Shown here in pieces: positions 1 through 5,054 of a stretch of DNA of 5,943 nucleotides. The stretch is from Acetobacteraceae bacterium. GTDB lineage: Bacteria > Pseudomonadota > Alphaproteobacteria > Acetobacterales > Acetobacteraceae. Position numbers and translations under genes: made by a program. Positions within the stretch are counted from its first letter, which is position 1. Each line of letters begins with the position of its first letter. The notes under the pieces are model-generated. The model was not told the origin of the DNA and ran no database searches. It saw only the letters and a list, made by a program, of their open reading frames with translations. The stretch lies in contig DAICYU010000278.1 of NCBI GenBank assembly GCA_027311485.1, forward strand, positions 1-5,943. The letters run 5' to 3'.

Positions 1-54
1 TGATTGACCCGGATCATACCGGAAATTCATTATCAACCGAAGCGACGCTTTGCC
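1..54. other. Left-edge intergenic stretch after the BLUF gene
   Basis: These bases follow the BLUF stop codon. They contain a short palindrome AAGCGACGCTT (40-50) with a one-base centre, too tight for a stable hairpin and without a T-run. I see no gene, promoter or convincing terminator here. Confidence 0.5.
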
Positions 55-543
55 TCAAGGGGGGCCAACAAAGTCGTTTTTCGAGAGCTGCAACGGGTCT
101 GCCGCGGCGCGTAGCAGCCGGAGCATATCGGCCCCGGTCGTGGCGCGCGGCAGGCCAGCGGCGGCTTCGGCGATCAGATGCCGCAGCGGATCAGGCGATC
201 CCGAATCCGCATGCCAGGCAAGGGCCATTGCACATCCAGGAAAACTGAGCTTTTCGACCGGTATCAGGCTGATCATCATGACATCGGCATGGCGGGGGTC
301 GGCGGCGATCCGATCGAACGTGCGCTCGACGGCATCGCGGCCGCCTTCCAGCGCCTGAGCGAAGCCGGACACCGAACACAGCAGGCACCCGGTCAACTGC
401 TCGGCCGTATTACGTCGACGCGATACCTCAACGATAGCCTCAATTTCAGCCGGCAAGGCGGCAGGCGGCACGCGGTCAGCGATGACGTTACGACTGTAAT
501 AGATCAGCCGGTACAGCGAGCTGGACAGGGATCCTTTCCTCAT
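55..543 (-). CDS. BLUF-domain blue-light receptor, short stand-alone type
   Basis: This 162-residue protein is nearly all one BLUF domain, which binds FAD and senses blue light, followed by about 50 residues that probably form the usual capping helices. It is probably cytosolic. Seen in the sequence: the opening strand LYRLIYYSRN (residues 10-19) with Tyr15 at the flavin tyrosine position, Asn45 in RRRNTAEQLTG, Gln63 in GFAQALEGG, then the helix DAVERTFDRIAADPRH (70-85) and Met106. By my alignment Asn45, Gln63 and Met106 fall on the AppA residues of the same numbers. The signalling Trp104 of AppA is Cys104 here (codon 232-234). The loop between Tyr15 and Asn45 is about six residues longer than in Slr1694. 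There is no output domain, so it must act through a partner. The start ATG overlaps the stop of the upstream PAS-GGDEF gene as ATGA, and I see no good Shine-Dalgarno sequence before it. Translational coupling and a shared pathway are therefore inferred. The BLUF assignment is firm; the output is unknown. Confidence 0.94.
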   Translation of the reverse strand: MRKGSLSSSLYRLIYYSRNVIADRVPPAALPAEIEAIVEVSRRRNTAEQLTGCLLCSVSGFAQALEGGRDAVERTFDRIAADPRHADVMMISLIPVEKLSFPGCAMALAWHADSGSPDPLRHLIAEAAAGLPRATTGADMLRLLRAAADPLQLSKNDFVGPP

Positions 544-1556
544 GCCGCGGCGCGCTTTGCGTCCGATTCCGGTTGATCCGTGCAGCCGGCTGGATCTGTC
601 TGCGGCGCGACCACGAACCTATGGTCGCCGGCACCGGCTTTCGCAGTCCGCAACGCCTGTGCCGCGTCCTCCAGCACCGCGTCCGCGGAACCGTTCCAGG
701 CGGCAATGCCGATCGCGAAGCCGGCCTCGACAAGTTGGCCCTCAACCATGAATGGCTGGGACAAGACGTCCAGCAGGCGATTCGCCAAGGCCGATGCTGC
801 GTCGGCTTGGGTGGTCAGGATGACGAATGCGTCGCTGCCCGGACGGGCCAGCAGATCGTCGTGCCGCACTTCGCGCGCCAGCCGCCTGGCGATCAGGCAC
901 AGCAGCGCATCGCCGGCCGCACGGCCGAACCTGTCGTTGATCCCCTGGAAGTCGTCCACGTCGATCAGCAGCAGCACGGACCGGGCGTCGGCGGGCAGCG
1001 CCTGCAATGCCTGATGAAGGTGCCGCCGGTTCGCGATCCCGGTCAGCGCATCCAGCCACGCGTCGGTGCCGCCATGATCGGGCAGCCGTGGCTCTGCGAT
1101 TCCTTCTGTCTTGCTGTCGTTGATCGTCACCATCCACGTGCCGCGCCCCATGCCGCGCACCTGCACGGCAAGGCGCCGATCCCGGCCTGATGCAAGGCGC
1201 AGGCGGCTGTCAGGCTCCACCCGGTCGCCAAGCCGGATGTGATCGGCGCAGAAGTCGATCAGACGGCTTCGCTGCCCGGCGGACAGGATGGCAAGGCCGG
1301 CAACCACGTCCGCCAGGCCGGGCCGCTCGGCGGCCAGCAGGGGCGGCAGGCCCCATAGCGCCGCCGCCTGGGCGTTCCAGTAGAGCAGACGCAGGTCGCG
1401 ATCAATGACGGCGATGGCCAGCGGCAGATAGGAAAGGGCGGCATCAGCCAGACGGCCACGAATACGGTCGTAACGCTCCGCCTTGGGCCGGACGGCAGTG
1501 CCGGCGGGCCCGCCCGAGACCGGTTCCGGCGCGGGTGTCTGTCCGATCTGCCGCAC
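540..1556 (-). CDS. PAS-GGDEF protein with degenerate GSDAF active site and intact I-site
   Basis: The protein has 338 residues. A PAS-like sensor spans about residues 36-150 (AIAVIDRDLRLLYWN at 47-61, ending in the strand WMVTIND). A GGDEF domain spans about 166-318, with the entry motif LTGIANRRHL (171-180), the metal-ligand strand LLLIDVDDF (Asp199), the guanine-contact residues Asn207 and Asp216, and a late AKAGAGDHR element. The signature loop reads GSDAF (240-244) instead of GGDEF: the second Gly is Ser and the Glu is Ala. The allosteric site RHDD (231-234) fits RxxD and stands exactly five residues before the motif. In this family, loss of the Glu usually abolishes diguanylate cyclase activity, while an intact RxxD can still bind c-di-GMP, so an effector role is inferred. 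No transmembrane segment or signal peptide is evident, so it is probably cytosolic. The start is GTG (1554-1556), chosen because AGGAGG (1564-1569) lies seven bases upstream and the frame has no Met before residue 136. It is the first gene of an operon with the BLUF gene. Confidence 0.93.
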   Translation of the reverse strand: MRQIGQTPAPEPVSGGPAGTAVRPKAERYDRIRGRLADAALSYLPLAIAVIDRDLRLLYWNAQAAALWGLPPLLAAERPGLADVVAGLAILSAGQRSRLIDFCADHIRLGDRVEPDSRLRLASGRDRRLAVQVRGMGRGTWMVTINDSKTEGIAEPRLPDHGGTDAWLDALTGIANRRHLHQALQALPADARSVLLLIDVDDFQGINDRFGRAAGDALLCLIARRLAREVRHDDLLARPGSDAFVILTTQADAASALANRLLDVLSQPFMVEGQLVEAGFAIGIAAWNGSADAVLEDAAQALRTAKAGAGDHRFVVAPQTDPAGCTDQPESDAKRAAA

Positions 1557-1563
1557 GCGGCAT

Positions 1564-1569
1564 CCTCCT
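1564..1569 (-). promoter_or_regulatory. Shine-Dalgarno AGGAGG that fixes the GTG start of the PAS-GGDEF gene
   Basis: On the minus strand the sequence is AGGAGG, then seven bases, then GTG. An ATG directly after the AGGAGG (1561-1563) is too close and in another frame. The site therefore supports the GTG at 1554-1556 as the true start. Confidence 0.8.
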
Positions 1570-1609
1570 GCAAATATCGCGACGGGTCTTACGTCAAAGG
1601 TCTTACCGA

Positions 1610-1637
1610 ATTGTTAAAATGACTGATTTTGTTGCAA
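1610..1637 (-). promoter_or_regulatory. Candidate sigma-70-type promoter for the PAS-GGDEF/BLUF operon
   Basis: This is the most AT-rich stretch of the divergent gap. On the minus strand it reads TTGCAA (1632-1637), a 16-base spacer, then AACAAT (1610-1615). Both boxes match four of six consensus bases. Transcription would start near 1603, giving a leader of about 47 bases that holds the AGGAGG site. This is a pattern match only; other placements are possible. Confidence 0.35.
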
Positions 1638-1663
1638 TCGTTGGGCACCCGATACGCGCGTGC

Positions 1664-1692
1664 TTGACCCTGTGACCGGCACCGCCCTAAAC
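1664..1692 (+). promoter_or_regulatory. Weak candidate promoter for argB, possibly giving a leaderless mRNA
   Basis: TTGACC (1664-1669) matches the -35 consensus well. The -10 region 16-18 bases downstream (around CCTAAACG) is poor. If it is used, transcription would start at or within a base or two of the argB ATG at 1700. That would agree with the absence of a Shine-Dalgarno sequence before this start. The -35 box is directly visible; the rest is inference. Confidence 0.25.
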
Positions 1693-1699
1693 GCGCCTT

Positions 1700-2611
1700 A
1701 TGACCGAGACATCCAGCTTTGCGGTGGATCCCGCCGCGGCAACCGAACAGGCCCGCGTCCTGGCCCAGGCTCTGCCCTTCCTGCGCCGCTATGCCGGCGC
1801 GACGGTGGTGGTGAAATACGGTGGTCACGCGATGGGTGAGGAGCACCTGGCCGAGCAGTTCGGGAGCGATATTGCGCTGCTGAAGCAGGTGGGGATCAAC
1901 CCGGTCGTGGTGCACGGCGGCGGGCCGCAGATCAATGCCATGCTGAAGCGACTGGCGATCCAGTCCACGTTCGTCGATGGATTGCGCGTAACCGACGCCG
2001 CGATGGTCGAAGTGGTGGAGATGGTGCTGGCCGGCACTGTCAACAAATACGTTGCCGGGCTGATCACCAAGGCTGGCGCCCTGGCCGTGGGCATCTGCGG
2101 GAAGGACGGCGCGATGATCCGCGCCCGCAAGCTGACTCGCACCAAGGTTGATCCGGGCAGCAATATCGAGAAGGTGTTGGACCTGGGCTTCGTGGGTGAG
2201 CCGGTCGGCGTGGATGTGCGGGTGATCCACGCATTGACCGGTGGTGGGCTGGTGCCGGTGATCGCGCCGGTGGGCGTCGGCGCGGACGGGCAGACCTACA
2301 ACATCAACGCCGACACGGTGGCTGCCGCGGTTGCCGGCGCACTGAATGCCACACGGCTGCTGATGCTGACCGACGTGCCGGGCGTGCTGGACAAGGACAA
2401 GAAGCTGATCGAGGAACTCAGCCTGACCGACGTTCAGGCGCGGATCGACGACGGCACGATCACCGGCGGGATGATCCCCAAGGTGGAGAACTGCGTTGAG
2501 GCGGTTCGGCAGGGCGTGAAGGGTGCGGTCATCCTGGACGGCCGCGTGCCGCACGCCTGCCTGTTGGAACTGTTCACCGAGGCCGGCCCGGGAACGCTGA
2601 TCAAGCGATAG
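1700..2611 (+). CDS. argB: Acetylglutamate kinase (N-acetyl-L-glutamate 5-kinase)
   Basis: ArgB phosphorylates N-acetylglutamate with ATP, the second step of arginine synthesis, in the cytosol. The 303-residue protein has the amino-acid-kinase fold with its expected motifs: VVVKYGGHAM (37-45, Lys39 being the phosphoryl-transfer lysine), VHGGGPQIN (71-79), GLRVT (94-98, Arg96 binding substrate), YNINADTVAAA (200-210, Asp205) and GGMIPKVE (256-263, Lys261). It is about 45 residues longer than the E. coli enzyme. The extra N-terminal segment (about 14-33, EQARVLAQALPFLRRY) matches the helix that interlaces dimers into a hexamer in arginine-inhibited kinases. The C-terminal LLELFTEAGPGT (288-299) fits the arginine-site pattern with Glu and GxGT. 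Feedback inhibition by arginine is therefore expected. The ATG has no clear ribosome-binding site. The gene is divergent from the PAS-GGDEF/BLUF operon and ends 25 bases from the convergent MFS gene, so it appears to be monocistronic. Confidence 0.98.
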   Translation: MTETSSFAVDPAAATEQARVLAQALPFLRRYAGATVVVKYGGHAMGEEHLAEQFGSDIALLKQVGINPVVVHGGGPQINAMLKRLAIQSTFVDGLRVTDAAMVEVVEMVLAGTVNKYVAGLITKAGALAVGICGKDGAMIRARKLTRTKVDPGSNIEKVLDLGFVGEPVGVDVRVIHALTGGGLVPVIAPVGVGADGQTYNINADTVAAAVAGALNATRLLMLTDVPGVLDKDKKLIEELSLTDVQARIDDGTITGGMIPKVENCVEAVRQGVKGAVILDGRVPHACLLELFTEAGPGTLIKR

Positions 2612-2618
2612 GCGTCGC

Positions 2619-2628
2619 CCGGTACCGG
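2619..2628. repeat. Perfect 10-bp palindrome in the convergent gap between argB and the MFS gene
   Basis: CCGGTACCGG is its own reverse complement and sits in the 25-base space between the two stop codons. It has no loop and no following T-run on either strand, so it does not qualify as an intrinsic terminator. In GC-rich DNA it may be chance. No other terminator is visible here. Confidence 0.3.
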
Positions 2629-2636
2629 ACTGCGTA

Positions 2637-4004
2637 TCAGACCGCGATCTCGTCCAGTTCGCGCCCGGCATGATCGGGCGTGAACCACCAGACGCCAAGT
2701 GCCATGCATGCCATCGCGGCCGGTATCAGCAGGAACGCCGCGGCGAACGATCCGGTGCGCTGCTGCAAGCCCACTGCCAGGAACGGCCACAGGACAAAGC
2801 CGAACAGCCAGGCGACCGACCAGGAGAATCCGTTTCCCACCCCGCGTATCCGCGTCGGATAAACCTCGGCGGTCAGGATCATGCTCGGCCCCCAGAAGCC
2901 CAGAAAGCCGATGCTCCAGAGCAGGCCGTAGATCCATAATTCGAGATTGGTGGTGGCGAAGACCCACAGGGTGATGAACACCGCGCCCTCGGCCAACATG
3001 ACGTAGAAAGCGGGGCGGCGGCCGAAGCGATCGGCGATCCAGCCGGAAGCCAGCAGGCCGAGGAATCCGACCAGCCCCCACCAGATATAGAATTGGCCAT
3101 AGGTCGAGGTGGACCAGTGCCGCTCCTGCGACAGATACAGCGGCATCCAGCCGCCTACGGTGCCGTAGATGGTGGTGGAGCAGCAGGCGATGAACGTCGC
3201 GATGGCGGTGTTGCGGCGCATATCGGGCAGGAATAGCTGGTTCAGCGGCAGGCGCCGGGCCTTGGCGACCCAGGCCTGATCCTCGGGCGACAGGCGGTCG
3301 CCGTGGGCCTGTGCCTGCGCAATACGGTGCTTGCGGTCCTGCATCCGCACCCAGTACGGCGATTCCGGGCATTTGGCGCGTACATAGACGGCGATGGCGG
3401 CAACTACGGCGGGGACTGCAAAGGCCATGCGCCAGCCGGATTGCGCGATGATGGTGGTTGCGACCACCCCGGCTAGGGCGGCGCCGAAGCACCACGTGCC
3501 GCGGTTGATGCCGATGACGCGGCCGCGCAGTCGAGCGGGCCAAGTTTCGGCGACGAGCATGGAGCCGAGGGTCCATTCGCCGTTCAAGGCGAAGTTCACC
3601 AGGCAGCGAACGGCGACGAAGGCAGCCCAGGTCTGCACGATCGCGAGGACGGGCATCAGCAGGGAAAACAGCGCAATATTCAGCGCGAGCAGGGTGCGCC
3701 GGCCGTAGCGGTCGGCCAGCCACGGCCAAGCATACATGCCGACAATGCCGACCAGCAACGCGATCTGCAGGCCGGAACGGTACTCAGGGATGGTCAGGTG
3801 GAAATCCCGGATAATCAGCGGTGACGCGAGGGCGAAGATGACTCCGTCCATGCCATCGAAACCCCAGCCCAGGCCGTTGGCGACGGCAATATGCCAATGG
3901 GTGGCGGTGACGCGTGACGGATCGGACGCCGCGCGGAAGGCAACTGATTGACGGTAGCGATGTTCCAGCGGACCGATTTCGGCCTGGTCTGTCGTGGCGC
4001 TCAT
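2637..4004 (-). CDS. MFS transporter, metabolite/organic-anion:H+ symporter type
   Basis: This 455-residue inner-membrane protein has about 12 hydrophobic segments in two halves. Family marks include the acidic first segment GWGFDGMDG (46-54), the loop 2-3 motif ADRYGRR (97-103) repeated in the second half as ADRFGRR (324-330), GEWTLGSMLVAETWPARLRG (142-161) echoed by LTAEVYPTRIRG (377-388), and PESPYW (213-218) before the central cytoplasmic loop. These place it with proton-coupled carriers of the sugar and carboxylate/aromatic-acid branches (sialate or shikimate carrier-like); sequence alone does not give the substrate. GGAGG (4016-4020) precedes the ATG by 11 bases, slightly long. It follows the LysR gene on the same strand after 156 bases that hold a promoter candidate, so it may be regulated separately. 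Next to the PtxD-like gene it could carry phosphite, but that is inference; uptake of an unrelated organic acid is equally compatible. Family call firm, substrate unknown. Confidence 0.95.
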   Translation of the reverse strand: MSATTDQAEIGPLEHRYRQSVAFRAASDPSRVTATHWHIAVANGLGWGFDGMDGVIFALASPLIIRDFHLTIPEYRSGLQIALLVGIVGMYAWPWLADRYGRRTLLALNIALFSLLMPVLAIVQTWAAFVAVRCLVNFALNGEWTLGSMLVAETWPARLRGRVIGINRGTWCFGAALAGVVATTIIAQSGWRMAFAVPAVVAAIAVYVRAKCPESPYWVRMQDRKHRIAQAQAHGDRLSPEDQAWVAKARRLPLNQLFLPDMRRNTAIATFIACCSTTIYGTVGGWMPLYLSQERHWSTSTYGQFYIWWGLVGFLGLLASGWIADRFGRRPAFYVMLAEGAVFITLWVFATTNLELWIYGLLWSIGFLGFWGPSMILTAEVYPTRIRGVGNGFSWSVAWLFGFVLWPFLAVGLQQRTGSFAAAFLLIPAAMACMALGVWWFTPDHAGRELDEIAV

Positions 4005-4064
4005 GGTGGCGCTTTCCTCCCGTTATGCGTGCATTAGGCGGCACGAATCGCAAGGGAGTCCAGG

Positions 4065-4094
4065 AATACATGACCGCATCGACAGTTGTGTCAA
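4065..4094 (-). promoter_or_regulatory. Candidate sigma-70-type promoter for the MFS gene
   Basis: On the minus strand a perfect -35 box TTGACA (4089-4094) is followed after 18 bases by TGTATT (4065-4070), which matches four of six -10 bases. Transcription would start near 4058 and give a leader of about 54 bases including the GGAGG. It lies in the only sizeable gap of the right-hand gene group, where a promoter is expected. Confidence 0.5.
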
Positions 4095-4095
4095 T
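4078..4095. promoter_or_regulatory. Imperfect 18-bp dyad overlapping the MFS -35 box, candidate operator
   Basis: The plus strand reads ATCGACA, four bases GTTG, then TGTCAAT. The arms are inverted repeats of seven bases with one mismatch, and the right arm contains the -35 box of the MFS promoter candidate. A regulator bound here would be well placed to block or alter transcription. The neighbouring LysR protein is the obvious candidate, but the dyad has an even centre and does not fit the classical T-N11-A motif, so the binder is uncertain. Confidence 0.45.
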
Positions 4096-4160
4096 ATCGT
4101 TGTAACGTCGGAAACGAGACGGCTTTCCGGCAACCGGCGATCGTTCCTGGTGATTGCGTT

Positions 4161-5054
4161 CTAGCTGGCAGTGCCGGCCCGATGCTCCGCGGCCGCCTGC
4201 CGAGCCAGAAAAGTGACAAGCGGAGCGTTCTCGGAGACATCGTTTCGCCAGACCAGATACAGTATCTTCTGCAACGGACCACCCTGCAGCGGGATGGCGC
4301 GCAGCCGGCCCTGCCGGGCTTCTTCCTGGACTGTGCTGGAGAGGACAATCGATGCGCCCAGGCCGGCTTCAACGGCGCGCTTGACCGCTTCGGTACTGCC
4401 AAGTGACATGACAGGCGTAGGTGATGTCTCGCCTTCAAAATAGGTCGCCAGCAGCCGCCCGGTCCCTGTACCCGGTTCGCCGCCGATCAGCGAAAGCGAT
4501 GCGAACTCCTGCCGCGACAGCGAACGGGCATCAGCCAGGGAGTGGGCCGGGTTGACAATGACGACCATTGTTTCGGTCCGCCACGGCTGGCAACGGAACC
4601 CCGGGCGATGATCCCACCATTCGAGCAGGGCGACGTCGATGTCGGTCCGGTCGAGGAGGTCGAAGAGTTCCGGGTTTGAAGCAATCCTGACGTCCGGCAT
4701 GTCCCCAATCTGATCGCGGAACTGCCGCATCAGCGCCGGTAATATATAGACCCCGATGTTACTGCTGGCGCCGAGTGAAATACTGGGCGCATCGACGCCG
4801 TTCACGATTCGCTCCTCAAGCCGCAGCATGCCGCGAAAATGGGGGGTGAGACGCTGGGCAGTCTCTGTCGGCTGGCATCCTCGCTGCCCACGCAGGATCA
4901 GTGACGCGCCAAGAACATCCTCCATGCGGCGCAGGTGCTGCGATACGGTTGACTGTGCCAGGCCGCGCCGCTCACCCGCTGCTGAAAAGCTGCCGCTTTC
5001 GATCAGCGCCAGAAATGTCTCAAGACAATCCAGGCTCAGGCGTTCCCGGGTCAT
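4161..5054 (-). CDS. LysR-family transcriptional regulator, in the PtxE position
   Basis: This 297-residue cytosolic protein has the standard LysR layout. A winged helix-turn-helix spans residues 6-65 (LETFLALIESGSFSAAGERR, then AQSTVSQHLRRMEDVLGASL) and a linker helix about 66-88. A periplasmic-binding-type effector domain spans about 91-290, opening SISLGASSNIGVYILPALM and including GSTEAVKRAVEAGLGASIVLSS (219-240). The length is normal and no key segment is missing. Its ATG overlaps the TGA of the upstream PtxD-like gene as ATGA, with only weak Shine-Dalgarno potential, so the two are probably co-transcribed and translationally coupled. In Pseudomonas stutzeri the phosphite operon ends ptxD-ptxE with ptxE encoding a LysR regulator, and this gene has the same family, order and orientation. 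I infer a PtxE-like role from position, not from a recalled PtxE sequence, so I give no symbol. Its targets may include the promoter upstream of ptxD, outside the window, and the dyad before the MFS gene. Family call firm. Confidence 0.96.
   Translation of the reverse strand: MTRERLSLDCLETFLALIESGSFSAAGERRGLAQSTVSQHLRRMEDVLGASLILRGQRGCQPTETAQRLTPHFRGMLRLEERIVNGVDAPSISLGASSNIGVYILPALMRQFRDQIGDMPDVRIASNPELFDLLDRTDIDVALLEWWDHRPGFRCQPWRTETMVVIVNPAHSLADARSLSRQEFASLSLIGGEPGTGTGRLLATYFEGETSPTPVMSLGSTEAVKRAVEAGLGASIVLSSTVQEEARQGRLRAIPLQGGPLQKILYLVWRNDVSENAPLVTFLARQAAAEHRAGTAS

Noticed and set aside
825..839. GSDAF as a sequencing error for GGDEF
   Set aside because: Two separate codons differ (AGC for Gly, GCA for Glu) and the frame stays intact with good family similarity on both sides, so natural divergence is more likely.
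1589..2698. Long open frame (369 codons) on the minus strand across argB
   Set aside because: It is antisense to a confident argB, has low-complexity His/Gln/Arg-rich content typical of the reverse of a GC-rich gene, and shows no recognisable domain.
2434..3729. Long open frame (431 codons) on the minus strand overlapping the MFS gene
   Set aside because: It is an alternate frame of the MFS gene, Arg/Pro/His-rich with no membrane segments, running into the end of argB. It is explained by high GC in the third codon positions.
4065..4085. Possible Pho box (CTGTCGA and CGGTCAT on the minus strand) before the MFS gene
   Set aside because: The two imperfect heptamers repeat every 9 bases, whereas a Pho box needs an 11-base period, and both carry mismatches. 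A phosphate-regulon link would be attractive here but the sequence does not support it.
4078..4095. Classical LysR T-N11-A operator within the dyad
   Set aside because: The dyad has an even centre and no T and A pair sits at the right distance about it, so the motif cannot be claimed.
4120..4160. Intrinsic terminator after the LysR gene
   Set aside because: Only a four-base-pair stem (CCGG, three-base loop) is visible and no T-run follows on the minus strand.
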